From positions 49,347-113,346 of the forward strand of contig NZ_JAMQBK010000049.1 in assembly GCF_023701485.1 (NCBI RefSeq): a stretch of DNA of 64,000 nucleotides, in the 5' to 3' direction. Positions 9,150 through 17,846 of the stretch are shown here, piece after piece. The notes below the pieces were generated by a model. It was given only the letters and a program-made list of their open reading frames with translations, was not told the DNA's origin and made no database searches. This stretch comes from Aporhodopirellula aestuarii (lineage in GTDB: Bacteria > Planctomycetota > Planctomycetia > Pirellulales > Pirellulaceae). The position numbers were made by a program, and so were the translations under genes. Each line of letters starts with the position of its first letter. The stretch's first letter is position 1.

Positions 9150-10616
9150 TTAAACTTCCGATGGCACGCGGTCCTTTCCGAGCAAGTATCGAAGCGTTTC
9201 ATCAAGGGATCTGAATCGGAACTCATACCCGCTCGTGATCAAACGATCCGGAATCACGCGGGTGCTTGCAAGCAATAACGCATCGGCCATCTCGCCCACG
9301 CCGATCCGCAGCGCAGTCGCTGGGGCGGGAAACAAGGCAGGCCGACCGACGACTTTGCCAAGCGTCTTGGCGAACTCCCGATTGGTCATCGGGGTGGGCG
9401 ACACAAAGTTCACCGGCCCCGAAACCGACTCGGTATGCATGACGTGCACAATTCCGCCGAGCACATCGTCCAACGCGATCCAGCTCCAGTACTGGCGACC
9501 ACCGCCCAGCGAACCGCCACAGAGCTTGGCCGGCAACAGCATCTGTTGCAACGCGCCCCCTTTGGGCGAGAGCACGATGCCGAACCGGGTATTCACCACA
9601 CGCACTCCGGCCTCCGATGCGGCCCCACATGACGCTTCCCATTCTTGAGACACGTCGGCCAAAAAGTCTTTCCCTGACGCGGAAGACTCGGTCAACAACT
9701 CATCGCCACGATCTCCGTAGAAACCAGTTGCCGAGGCACAAATCAAAGTCTTCGGCGGACGATCCAACTTCGCCAATCGCTCGCACAACGATCGCGTCTT
9801 CTCCACACGGCTGTCGCGAATTTCTTGCTTGATCGAATCCGTCCATCGCTTGCTCGCGATCGACTTGCCCGCGAGATGGACAACCACATCGACGCCGTTG
9901 AACTTTTCGAACTCTTCATCGGTCGACCACGCGGCAATCTCATTATCGCCACCGGTCTTTCCGCGGGTAATCGCAATGACCTTGTGCCCCAAAAGCCCCA
10001 ACAAATTGCACAGAGACGATCCCACCAAGCCCGTCGCCCCCGATACCGCAATCGTCATCGGCTCGCTCGGGTACTTCGCCTTCAACGCCAAGTCCTCACG
10101 AGTGACGCGGTGACGATAAGCAAACATCGTCTCGAGTTTCTTGCGAACGAGCCCTCCACCGAACAACCGCCCGACACCGCTCAGCGGAACTTGGTACGCG
10201 ACATCATCCGTCAGCCGCGATGACGTCGGTCCGGTACTCTTGAATCGATGGCGATGATGCCAAAACGCGAACGGCCCTGAATCTTGAATGTCGGCAAACA
10301 ACGACGGCGGCAGATACCGCGTGTGTCGTGCCCGCCAGCGAAGCGGCACACCGAGCAATCCGGTTTTCAAGACCACGCGGCTGCCCTCCGTGATGCTGTT
10401 GTCGGTGTGCTCGATCTCAACCGATTCCCAGGGCGGCACCAACCGTCCCAAACAACCGGGCCGTTCGTGGTAGGCAAACGCCTCTTCGATCGAGACCGGC
10501 AGTTCGACTCCCGCCACGTAACGCGAAACATCGTCAGGCGTTACCACGCCAGACGCGTCGTCGTCATTGGCAGCCTGTTCGTCACGGATCGGATCGCTCG
10601 GTTCTTGCAAAATCAA
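9150..10616 (-). CDS. SRPBCC domain fused to a TIGR01777-family epimerase/SDR, 488 aa
   Basis: Residues about 33-175 look like an SRPBCC (START-like) hydrophobic-ligand domain (YVAGVELPVSIEEAFAYHER ... PGCLGRLVPPWESV). From 187 a Rossmann fold begins with VSGATGLVGSSL (GATGLVG at 193-199). It continues with the family segments DVVVHLAGKSIASKRW and SATGFYGDRGDE and ends with the DUF1731-type C-terminus (ALRIGVGEMADALLLASTRV). The SDR half is the YfcH/TIGR01777 type of NAD(P)-binding oxidoreductase, whose substrate is unknown. The fusion order is known in planctomycetes and some other bacteria and suggests the N-terminal domain presents a hydrophobic substrate. The gene is transcribed divergently from the sulfatase, with a shared 267-bp upstream region. 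Confidence 0.9.
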   Translation of the reverse strand: MILQEPSDPIRDEQAANDDDASGVVTPDDVSRYVAGVELPVSIEEAFAYHERPGCLGRLVPPWESVEIEHTDNSITEGSRVVLKTGLLGVPLRWRARHTRYLPPSLFADIQDSGPFAFWHHRHRFKSTGPTSSRLTDDVAYQVPLSGVGRLFGGGLVRKKLETMFAYRHRVTREDLALKAKYPSEPMTIAVSGATGLVGSSLCNLLGLLGHKVIAITRGKTGGDNEIAAWSTDEEFEKFNGVDVVVHLAGKSIASKRWTDSIKQEIRDSRVEKTRSLCERLAKLDRPPKTLICASATGFYGDRGDELLTESSASGKDFLADVSQEWEASCGAASEAGVRVVNTRFGIVLSPKGGALQQMLLPAKLCGGSLGGGRQYWSWIALDDVLGGIVHVMHTESVSGPVNFVSPTPMTNREFAKTLGKVVGRPALFPAPATALRIGVGEMADALLLASTRVIPDRLITSGYEFRFRSLDETLRYLLGKDRVPSEV

Positions 10617-10883
10617 AGCCTATCAAAAAGGAAGTCGCTTCATTATCGCGTGATGTCAACGCCGCATACGATCGCATGAAAGCATAACGCCAAGCCTATC
10701 ACATACGCTTCCCAAGGTTCGTCAGATGCAGCGTTCGCGCTTCAAAATGGAGACAGAGCTGACCGATCCCCGAACATGAATTCTCCGCAGACCGCAACAG
10801 TCAGTCAGCGACAGAAGCTACAATGAATCGCCCCCTCCAGGACGCTCCTGCCATCATTCCCCACCTCAAGAGCCCGCCCCAAA
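10617..10883. promoter_or_regulatory. divergent intergenic region between SDR fusion and sulfatase
   Basis: This 267-bp gap must carry the promoters for the minus-strand SDR gene and the plus-strand sulfatase. I see no clear palindrome, so this is a positional call only. Confidence 0.4.
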
Positions 10884-12338
10884 ATGATCCGACTGACAAC
10901 AATCGGCCTAGCCATTTTCTATCTGCTCAGTTCAGCCCACCTCATCGCGGCCAACCAAACCACAACCCGGCCCAACGTTCTGATTGTCCTCGCCGACGAC
11001 TGCACGTTTAACGATCTACCGATCTACGGGGGCGTCAACGCCAAGACTCCCAATATCGATCAGCTCGCCGCCGAAGGCATGGTCTTTAATCACGCGTATC
11101 TTGCCGAAGCGATGTGCCAACCCTGCCGCGCTGAACTTTACACCGGGCAGTACCCGATGCGAAACGGCTGCGCATGGAACCATTCAGCCAGCCACAGCGA
11201 TACCAAGAGCCTGCCTCATCACTTGGGCGAGCTCGGCTACCGCGTCGGCATTGCGGGGAAGGTACACGTCGCGCCACGAAAAACGTTTCCGTTTGAAAAG
11301 GTCGGCGGCTTTGAACCCGCATGCACGCACGATCCGACACGCACACACGACCTTGCCGCCGCCCGCGAGTTCGTCACACGGAGCGGCGACGAACCGTTCT
11401 GTTTGGTCGTCGCTCTTGTCGACCCCCACGTGCCTTGGGTGATGGGTGACGCATCCAAGTACCCGCCCAGCGAATTGGATCTACCACCCAACATCGCCGA
11501 CACGGAGATGACCCGCGAAGCTTTCTCGCGGTACCTCGCTGAGATCACCTACATGGACGGCCAAGTCGGTGATCTGCTCGCGATGCTCAACTCGGCTGGT
11601 CACACCGACGATACGTTGGTGCTATTTACATCGGAACAGGGCTCACAATTTCCTGGTAACAAATGGACGAATTGGGACACGGGACTGCACACCGCCCTGA
11701 TCGCACGTTGGCCCGGCGTTGTCCCCAATGCGGTGCGAACCGATGCGTTGGTCCAATACGCGGACGTCGCCCCCACGCTGGTCGACGCTGCGGGCGGCAA
11801 AGTCGATCCCAATGCATTCGACGGCAAGAGCTTTCTACCGGTCCTCAAGCAAGAAACCGATCGTCATCGAGACTACGTCTACGCCGTGCACAACAACGTC
11901 CCCGAAGGCCCACCCTACCCGGTTCGCTCAATCAGTAACGGCACCTACCGCTACATCCGCAATCTGAGCCCTGACAATCTTTACATCGAGAAGCACGTGA
12001 TGGGGACGCAGCACGATACGAACGTCGCCCGCAACTACTGGCGGACCTGGATCTGGGATTCCACCACGTCACCGGAGATCTACAACCTCGTCCGCCGCTA
12101 TCAACAACGGCCCGCTGAGACGCTGTACCACACCGCCAGTGACCCGTACGAGATGCAGAACCTGATTGACTCCGATTCCACCGCGTCGATTCGGCAAGAA
12201 CTCAGCGACGAACTCGATCGCTGGCTCGAATCCCAAGGCGATCCCGGCATCGACCAAGACACCATCGCCACCCACCGCGCAGCCAAACAAGGCAAACACC
12301 TCTACCGGGTTCCCTCCGCCACGGCGGAGTCGAACTAG
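10884..12338 (+). CDS. secreted sulfatase (formylglycine type), 484 aa
   Basis: A signal peptide (about residues 1-23, ending HLIAAN) is followed by the sulfatase start PNVLIVLADDC, where Asp38 and Asp39 are expected metal ligands. The formylglycine site is at 78-82, C-Q-P-C-R, a version of C-x-P-x-R; Cys78 would be converted to formylglycine, followed by LYTGQYP. Later family segments include LVDPHVPW, the metal-site-like FTSEQGSQF (about 252-260), and a C-terminal YEMQNLIDS motif. It would hydrolyse sulfate esters, most likely on algal or other polysaccharides. Planctomycetes carry many such enzymes. The convergent porin gene beyond it may import products. Part of its 3' end reappears in decayed form at 14272-14400. 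Confidence 0.93.
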   Translation: MIRLTTIGLAIFYLLSSAHLIAANQTTTRPNVLIVLADDCTFNDLPIYGGVNAKTPNIDQLAAEGMVFNHAYLAEAMCQPCRAELYTGQYPMRNGCAWNHSASHSDTKSLPHHLGELGYRVGIAGKVHVAPRKTFPFEKVGGFEPACTHDPTRTHDLAAAREFVTRSGDEPFCLVVALVDPHVPWVMGDASKYPPSELDLPPNIADTEMTREAFSRYLAEITYMDGQVGDLLAMLNSAGHTDDTLVLFTSEQGSQFPGNKWTNWDTGLHTALIARWPGVVPNAVRTDALVQYADVAPTLVDAAGGKVDPNAFDGKSFLPVLKQETDRHRDYVYAVHNNVPEGPPYPVRSISNGTYRYIRNLSPDNLYIEKHVMGTQHDTNVARNYWRTWIWDSTTSPEIYNLVRRYQQRPAETLYHTASDPYEMQNLIDSDSTASIRQELSDELDRWLESQGDPGIDQDTIATHRAAKQGKHLYRVPSATAESN

Positions 12339-12649
12339 CCCTGCGGCCAAACACGTCTTTTTGATATCTGACGTTTTCTTCAGACGCGGAATCGCCCAGC
12401 CTGCATTGGAAACGAATCAGTATTCGTTGCCGACATGAAATAAAATCACCCGCTCGGTTTAACGAGCGGGTGATGAGCCTGATTCGCAATCAGCCTGTGG
12501 AATCAACGATGCAGCCGTTCGATTCGTAAGCGAGGGTCTCGTCCTTAGATATCGTTTAAAACGCAAATCGCCACACTGCATTGCCACCGGCGAATCGATT
12601 CGAAACCTCGCCGCCGACCAACAACGAGGAGCGGGACAAACGACGTGGA
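12339..12649. other. convergent intergenic region with terminator
   Basis: About 310 bases between the stops of the sulfatase (plus) and the porin (minus). It holds the intrinsic terminator at 12445-12474 and next to it a smaller dyad CTGATT-cgc-AATCAG (about 12479-12493). Nothing else is recognised. Confidence 0.5.
12445..12474 (-). terminator. intrinsic terminator of the porin gene
   Basis: A perfect 12-bp inverted repeat (ATCACCCGCTCG / CGAGCGGGTGAT) has a 6-base loop. On the minus strand it is followed by TTTATTTC, a U-rich tract, so it fits termination of the minus-strand porin transcript about 175 bases past its stop. On the plus strand it is followed by GAGCCT and would be a weak terminator for the sulfatase. 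Confidence 0.85.
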
Positions 12650-13897
12650 CTATAGGGCCAAGTTCAAACGAAATCCTGCGATGTGAGCCGGATCCAGATC
12701 TCCCGCCACCGACTTGACGTACTGGTAATCGAACGTCAGGAACGCACATGTTCCCATCGCAATGTTGTAGTACGTCTCGACGCCTTGGCCATCCTCGAAA
12801 TCAACCGTTGTAATGAGATCCTGGAGGTTCGCGTCGTCACTCGAATCGGCGTAGTACCAACCGACGCCAAACGTGTCGTCGCGTCGAGAGCTCATTATCA
12901 TGTTGTTACCGCCGATACCCAGCGAAAAGTAATTTTCGACGGGATTCACTTTCGGGTCGCTGTTGCCATAGCGTCCGAAGAGCCCAAATCCGCGACCCTG
13001 GCTATCCTCGACCAGATACTGATCGAAGTTATAGAGCAGCGCGTAAACACCATCGCGAGGTCTCGTCAGGGCAAAGGTTTCGTTGTCTCGAGCCGACCCC
13101 CGCGGATCCGGTTCGAGCTCGGTGAATGTTCGGCTGTTCCAAATTCCAGTGAACGAGTGGTGCCCCTTTTTACCGAAGAAGCCGGTTTCCTTTCGGATCC
13201 CCGCGGTCAAAACGACTCCCTCTTCGTAGACGTCGTCCAGGTCAAATGTTCGCGTTGTGTCGATCGGGTTCGAAACACTGAAATAGGCGACCGGAACCGC
13301 ATCTTCAAAATAGGCAACTCCGACGCCCAAAGAAGAATACGGTGACGCCAAAATCGCGGCTGGATTCAGTGCAAAGCCGGCACCCAAAAACTGAGTGATC
13401 CCGCGTCCGGAAGCAAAGTCATTTTGATCGGCGTCGAGCGAATTGAGCTTACCGCCGAAAACGGCAAAGTTTTCCGAGAGCGCTTGTGTTAACACAAGGT
13501 TCGTGATGTAAACGTGGTCGTTGTCCACCGGTAGATTTCCGGCAAGCGCCGGCGGCAACGCGGATCCCGTGTTCACCGGATTGAGTGAGTCGCCAAAACG
13601 ATGCTCGACTCGCATCCGCAAAAAGAACCCTTCCTGACAACCGAACTGATGCAAGTCTGCATTGAGGAGGTAATCGCCATGACCGGAATATCGGAAGACA
13701 TCGGGTTCGTCGTCGTTTCCTCCGTCCACGACGCCCATTCCAAACTGCGTCACGTTGCCCACGAAGCTGTAACCTCGATCCAGAACATCCTTGGCAATGT
13801 CCTCGTCTCGAATGACCTGTGCGCGTGCCGTCGACGCGATTAAGCCCGACGCCACGCACGCGAACATCAAAAAGTACCGTGTAAGATCTGCCGCCAT
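12650..13897 (-). CDS. carbohydrate-porin-like outer membrane protein (OprB type), 415 aa
   Basis: The ATG at 13897 is chosen because it opens with a clean signal peptide (MAADLTRYFLMFACVASGL ... STARA-Q) and has GGGAG upstream; the frame itself is open further back. The mature protein has alternating aromatic/hydrophobic and polar strands typical of an outer membrane beta barrel. It begins with a GYSFVGNVTQFGMGV segment and ends in IAGFRLNLAL, a C-terminal strand. The layout and the GRGITQFLGAGFALNP and GFGLFGRYGNSD segments resemble the OprB carbohydrate-selective porin family, though I could not run a profile search. It lies convergent to the sulfatase, which would fit uptake of sugars released outside. 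Confidence 0.8.
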   Translation of the reverse strand: MAADLTRYFLMFACVASGLIASTARAQVIRDEDIAKDVLDRGYSFVGNVTQFGMGVVDGGNDDEPDVFRYSGHGDYLLNADLHQFGCQEGFFLRMRVEHRFGDSLNPVNTGSALPPALAGNLPVDNDHVYITNLVLTQALSENFAVFGGKLNSLDADQNDFASGRGITQFLGAGFALNPAAILASPYSSLGVGVAYFEDAVPVAYFSVSNPIDTTRTFDLDDVYEEGVVLTAGIRKETGFFGKKGHHSFTGIWNSRTFTELEPDPRGSARDNETFALTRPRDGVYALLYNFDQYLVEDSQGRGFGLFGRYGNSDPKVNPVENYFSLGIGGNNMIMSSRRDDTFGVGWYYADSSDDANLQDLITTVDFEDGQGVETYYNIAMGTCAFLTFDYQYVKSVAGDLDPAHIAGFRLNLAL

Positions 13898-14271
13898 CAG
13901 TGTCTCCCTACTCGATTGAATGTAAACGGGCGCCGTGGTTCGCCATCGAACAAGTCCGCAGCACGCGTCCTTGACGCAGCGGACTCCACCCAAAGAAACC
14001 ATTCGGAACACCTGGAGGAACCGGAACAGCATGGGTGCTATCGACTCCCCCGAATTTTTCCAGACAGACGAAACAAACGGTGCCACAAGGACAGGTGGAG
14101 TGAGCCGGACAGCCACTACGACCGGAAACCCTGATACGGATCGCGCCCCGCCAAGACATGCCACACACCGCGATCGACTGCCTTGCCCTGATCATGCTTT
14201 CGTTACCCAGTAACTTTGACGGCACCCCCGAGAGCCCATGCATCACCTCCGCTTCACACGCTGGCGTGATT

Positions 14272-14400
14272 CGCCAACTGTATCGCGCCGAACTCGATCG
14301 TTGGCTCGAGTCTTCCGGTGAACCCAGCATCGAGCTAGACACCGTCGACATCCACCGCGCAGCCAAACAAGACAATCACCTCTTCCCCCTCCCGTACCGA
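14272..14400 (+). pseudogene. remnant of the 3' end of a sulfatase gene
   Basis: Over 43 residues the translated stretch matches the C-terminus of the sulfatase at 10884-12338 at about 24 positions by eye, including ELDRWLES and HRAAKQ. The DNA is also clearly similar. The frame then runs past where the sulfatase ends into unrelated sequence, and no sulfatase core (metal site, C-x-P-x-R) is present upstream. It is therefore the decayed tail of a second, related sulfatase or a partial duplication of the neighbour. An open frame covers 14158-14466, but I do not consider it a working gene. Confidence 0.75.
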
Positions 14401-14435
14401 TTCATGTTTATCAGCATTGAGAATGAGAATGAGAC

Positions 14436-14459
14436 CCGACGGCTCGCGCCGTTCCGCTA
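14436..14459 (+). repeat. half copy of the palindromic element
   Basis: CCGACGGCTCGCGCCGTTCC plus GCTA matches the right arm of the 19.7-kb element (19765-19790) with about two mismatches. The left arm and flanks are absent. Confidence 0.55.
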
Positions 14460-14484
14460 CTCTTGATAGGTAGCCAGAACGTGG

Positions 14485-14509
14485 TCTACCGTCTGGCGAC
14501 GGTGGCTAC
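14485..14509 (+). repeat. short dyad repeat, second copy
   Basis: TCTACCGTCTGGCGACGGTG plus GCTAC. It shares about 20 bases with the copy at 3515-3538, including the CCGTC-TGGC-GACGG inverted repeat, and again follows a copy of the palindromic element. Confidence 0.6.
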
Positions 14510-14796
14510 AGCAGAAACATAAACGCTCTAAAACCAGCTCAGCTTGCAACCGAGTGAAACGCCCCAACCTCTACGTCGATGTTATCCCGGTTCGGGACTC
14601 GCTCGACCGCCCGCCAGTTGTTGCTGCATTCCGAACCGACTAAGTTAGCAGCGTTGAATCACCGCGAGGTCGCGGCAGCGTATTGGAATTGAGCAGCGGC
14701 ATACTTGCAGTTCGCATTCGTCGGGGCTTTGAAGCCCGACAACCGCGGGCCGCACAGCTAATCAAATTAAGATCACCAACTTGAGGGGCGCAATGC

Positions 14797-16179
14797 ATGA
14801 GTGATTCCGAAGCAGCACTGGAGGCACTACGAGTCGCGATGCGTCTGGCGCCGCACAGTTTGGACTTGGCTGAACACTTCGGCAAAACTCTGATGACGAT
14901 GCTGCGATATGGTGAAGCTGAGCAGCACTTCAAAGACATGCTGACCCGGTACCCGGACTCGCGATCGATCAAAACCTTGCTCGCCGACGCCTACTACCGG
15001 CAAGACAAAAACTCACACGCGTTAGCGATCGTGGAAACCTTGATCAGCGGGCCGTCAACGTATGCCCCCGCGTTGATCCTTCACTCACGATTGATGTACC
15101 GAGCCGGTGAAGTTTCGCGTGCGGTGTCGAGCTACAAACAAGCGATCGATCTCGACGATGAAGTGGCTGACGAGCAGCTCGAAGGCTTGCTGGGCATTGG
15201 CAGTTGGTCGAGCGATGACGAGTCGCCGTTCGGTGGCAGAGAGGACGAGAACGAAGTCGTCGATGGCCGCATTCGCCTCACTTCCGAAGGTGACGATACC
15301 GGCCCGAGCCAAGGCAAAGTCGAACGCCCCAAGATCAAATTCGCCGACGTCGGCGGGATGACGAAAGTCAAAGAACAAATCGAAGTCAAAATCATCCATC
15401 CCCTGACGCACGCCGAGATGTATGCCGCATACGGCAAAAAAGTCGGTGGGGGGATTTTGATGTACGGGCCACCGGGATGCGGCAAAACGCACCTCGCTCG
15501 TGCGACCGCCGGCGAAGTCGACGCGAGATACATGTCGATCGGCATCAATGATGTGTTGGACATGTGGATCGGCAACAGCGAACGCAATCTGCACTCGCTG
15601 TTCGAAGAAGCGCGTCGCAACCGTCCCTGCGTGTTGTTCTTTGATGAAGTCGACGCGTTGGGAGCCAGCCGCAGCGACATGCGACAGAGTGCCGGCCGAC
15701 ATCTCGTGAATCAGTTTTTGTCGGAACTCGACGGAGTCGAATCGGATAACGAAGGCGTGCTGATCCTCGGCGCCACCAACGCCCCCTGGCACGTCGACGC
15801 CGCGTTTCGACGTCCAGGTCGATTTGATCAAGTCATCTTTGTGCCACCGCCGGACCAAGAGGCTCGTGTGGAAATTGTCAAACTGCTGATCGAAGGCAAA
15901 CCGACTCTCGACGTTGATTGCCAGGCGATCGCCAAGAAAAGTCGCGAATTTTCGGGAGCCGATTTGCAAGCCGTCGTCGACCGCGCCGTCGAGACCAAAC
16001 TCCAAGAAGCCGTGAAAACGGGCAAACCCACGCCGCTGACCACGAAGGACTTGCTCGCCACATTAAAAACGGTGAAACCCTCCACCAAAGAATGGTTCGC
16101 GACGGCTCGGAACCATGCGGTCTATGCCAACCAAGGCGGCACGTACGACGACATCTTGGAATATCTGAAAATCAAATGA
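14797..16179 (+). CDS. AAA+ ATPase with N-terminal TPR region, 460 aa
   Basis: Residues about 1-135 form three or four TPR-like helical pairs (AEQHFKDMLTRYPDSRSIKT, ALILHSRLMYRAGEVSRAVS). An acidic linker (135-178) leads to a classic AAA domain of the Cdc48/Vps4/FtsH type: Walker A GPPGCGKT at 224-231, Walker B VLFFDEVDA (about 279-287), the GATNAP sensor region (325-330), and the arginine-finger region FRRPGRFD (337-344). A helical lid follows (SREFSGADLQAVVDRAVE). The start ATG is placed 8 bases after GAGGGG; an upstream ATG four bases earlier is out of frame. The TPR part probably selects partners for an ATP-driven remodelling ring in the cytoplasm. The next gene overlaps by four bases, so the two form an operon. 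Confidence 0.93.
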   Translation: MSDSEAALEALRVAMRLAPHSLDLAEHFGKTLMTMLRYGEAEQHFKDMLTRYPDSRSIKTLLADAYYRQDKNSHALAIVETLISGPSTYAPALILHSRLMYRAGEVSRAVSSYKQAIDLDDEVADEQLEGLLGIGSWSSDDESPFGGREDENEVVDGRIRLTSEGDDTGPSQGKVERPKIKFADVGGMTKVKEQIEVKIIHPLTHAEMYAAYGKKVGGGILMYGPPGCGKTHLARATAGEVDARYMSIGINDVLDMWIGNSERNLHSLFEEARRNRPCVLFFDEVDALGASRSDMRQSAGRHLVNQFLSELDGVESDNEGVLILGATNAPWHVDAAFRRPGRFDQVIFVPPPDQEARVEIVKLLIEGKPTLDVDCQAIAKKSREFSGADLQAVVDRAVETKLQEAVKTGKPTPLTTKDLLATLKTVKPSTKEWFATARNHAVYANQGGTYDDILEYLKIK

Positions 16180-17441
16180 GTTCCGAAGTTTTTCTCCAAC
16201 GAGCTCATTTGTTGATGAGGCAGGGCCGCAGCGACAAGGCCGCCGATCAACTCAAGCAGCTTCTCGCGCAAGACCCCGGTGTCGCCGAAGCCCACGCGAT
16301 GCTGTCGCTGTGCATGTCGCACGACCGCGATCAGTGGCATGACGCGACCCGCGAAGCTGAGCAAGCGATCCATCAAGCACCCGACATGGGTTTTTCGCAC
16401 TACGCGCTCGCTGTCATCATGCAGAAACGCAAGCGATTACCCGAGGCGTTGAACGCGGCCAAGGAAGCCATCCGCTTGGACACCGCCGAGCCGCAGTACT
16501 ACGCACTCGCCGCGTCGATCCATGCACAACAACAGCAATGGCAAAACGCCCTCGAGACATCCACCGAAGGCCTAGCGATCGACCCCGATAGCGAAGGCTG
16601 CAGCACGATCCGCTCGCTCGCACTCGAACGTTTGGGTCGACCCGACGATGCTCTGGCGCAAGCCAATGCGGCGGTTGCACGTAATCCAGACTCCGCCGAA
16701 TCACACGCCATGCGTGGTTGGGCGCAACTCCACTCCGGCGACCACCTCGCTGCACAAGATTCCTTTCGCGAAGCGTTGCGACTCGACCCGACGGACAATT
16801 TCGCGCGGTCGGGAATGATCGAAGCACTCAACAACAATCATTTGTTGTTCCGATTGGTATTTCGATTCTATTCGTTCATCGGACGCATGGCCCAAGGAGC
16901 CCAGTGGGCGATCATCCTGGGGTTGTTCTTCGGCATGCGACTACTCAATTCGCTAGCCGATCAATACCCGGCAATCGAACCGTACGTGCTGCCAATCTCG
17001 ATCCTCTATCTCAGCTTTTGCCTGCTCAGCTGGATCGCCGAACCGTTGTTCAACACGTTTCTGCGATTTCACCCGTTCGGTAAATTTTTGCTCAGCGATA
17101 AACAACGCTGGTCGTCGAATCTGGTGGGGACGTGCATCGGCATCGGTGTCGTGGGCGGGATCATCCAAGCGATCCGCGGCGATCTGGTGGGCGGGATCAT
17201 CATGTTCCTCGCCCCCGTCTTCCTCTCGCTGCCGATCTCGACCTCTTTCGAAGTCGACGAAGGCTGGCCCAGGACCGTGTGCATCGCGATCAGCGTCGTC
17301 CTGACCGTCCTCTGCTTCACCGCCATCGCGTTGATTGCGGTCGACGGCCCCTGGGGTATCCCCTATGCCCTGTTCGCCCTCGGCATCATGATCTTCACCT
17401 TCGCCGGCAACTACCTACGCACCGTCACCGTCCGCAGGTAA
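16176..17441 (+). CDS. TPR protein with C-terminal membrane helices, 421 aa
   Basis: The ATG at 16176 overlaps the stop of the AAA+ gene in an ATGA, so this start is preferred although the frame is open upstream. Residues about 1-220 are tandem TPR units (RAHLLMRQGRSDKAADQLKQ, HYALAVIMQKRKRLPEALNA, HAMRGWAQLHSGDHLAAQDS). From about 245 a series of hydrophobic helices follows (GAQWAIILGLFFGMRLLN, YVLPISILYLSFCLLSWI, LVGGIIMFLAPVFLSLPI, SVVLTVLCFTAIALIAV, FALGIMIFTFAGNYL), giving about five or six membrane spans. It probably anchors the TPR domain at the cytoplasmic side of the membrane and may recruit the AAA+ partner there. I know no characterised homologue. Confidence 0.85.
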   Translation: MSSEVFLQRAHLLMRQGRSDKAADQLKQLLAQDPGVAEAHAMLSLCMSHDRDQWHDATREAEQAIHQAPDMGFSHYALAVIMQKRKRLPEALNAAKEAIRLDTAEPQYYALAASIHAQQQQWQNALETSTEGLAIDPDSEGCSTIRSLALERLGRPDDALAQANAAVARNPDSAESHAMRGWAQLHSGDHLAAQDSFREALRLDPTDNFARSGMIEALNNNHLLFRLVFRFYSFIGRMAQGAQWAIILGLFFGMRLLNSLADQYPAIEPYVLPISILYLSFCLLSWIAEPLFNTFLRFHPFGKFLLSDKQRWSSNLVGTCIGIGVVGGIIQAIRGDLVGGIIMFLAPVFLSLPISTSFEVDEGWPRTVCIAISVVLTVLCFTAIALIAVDGPWGIPYALFALGIMIFTFAGNYLRTVTVRR

Positions 17442-17502
17442 ACCGCAAAAAGGCCATGACGTATCTCGGGCGATCAGCTCAACGCATGTCAATGCCGCCC
17501 CG

Positions 17503-17841
17503 TTAGCGGGTCGCCATGGGAAAGCCGTCCCAATGATTCGCATCGGACTTGTCGGGGAAATCCACCACAGGTGCGACGCGAGCATCAAACTCATGGTCGG
17601 CGGGGAACATAAAAAAGGGCGCAAGAGGAACACTGAACGTACGTTCGCCCCTCGCCTTCATAATGTGAACCGGGACCTTGACCCCGAGCGCTCGCGAAAT
17701 CGGAAAATCAAAAAGCGGCTCCTCGACTTTCTCCGACCCAGACTCCGTGCGGGAAGAGATGCGGTCCCTCCAATCGGCAGCAGCCAGACCTGGAGACAAA
17801 GCCACAAACAACATCAAAACACCAGCATTCAGTTTCATCAT
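17503..17841 (-). CDS. small secreted protein, 112 aa
   Basis: MMKLNAGVLMLFVALSPGLA followed by AADW is a clear signal peptide, cleaved near residue 22. The mature part is about 90 residues with no repeat or known motif (FPISRALGVKVPVHIMKARG, APFFMFPADHEFDARV). AAGGGG lies upstream of two adjacent ATG codons; the second (17838) has slightly better spacing. A 20-bp direct repeat that includes the ribosome binding site lies just before it. Its function is unknown. Confidence 0.65.
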   Translation of the reverse strand: MMKLNAGVLMLFVALSPGLAAADWRDRISSRTESGSEKVEEPLFDFPISRALGVKVPVHIMKARGERTFSVPLAPFFMFPADHEFDARVAPVVDFPDKSDANHWDGFPMATR

Positions 17842-17846
17842 CTACC

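Larger units (their letters stand above)
13898..14796. other. long intergenic region with a sulfatase remnant and repeats
   Basis: About 900 bases between the porin start and the AAA+ gene. It includes the porin ribosome binding site just upstream of 13897, a decayed sulfatase 3' end (14272-14400), a half copy of the palindromic element (14436-14459), the short dyad repeat (14485-14509) and the ribosome binding site of the AAA+ gene (GAGGGG, about 14783-14788). The rest shows nothing recognisable. Confidence 0.6.

Noticed and set aside
12683..13345. Plus-strand frame of 220 codons opposite the porin
   Set aside because: The minus strand encodes a coherent beta-barrel protein with signal peptide, ribosome binding site and terminator.
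14158..14466. 102-codon open frame that includes the sulfatase-like tail
   Set aside because: Only the middle 43 residues resemble a sulfatase. The rest reads into repeats and non-coding sequence, so it is recorded as a pseudogene fragment.
15085..16005. Minus-strand frame of 306 codons opposite the AAA+ gene
   Set aside because: The plus strand carries unmistakable Walker A and B motifs here, so the opposite frame is a shadow.
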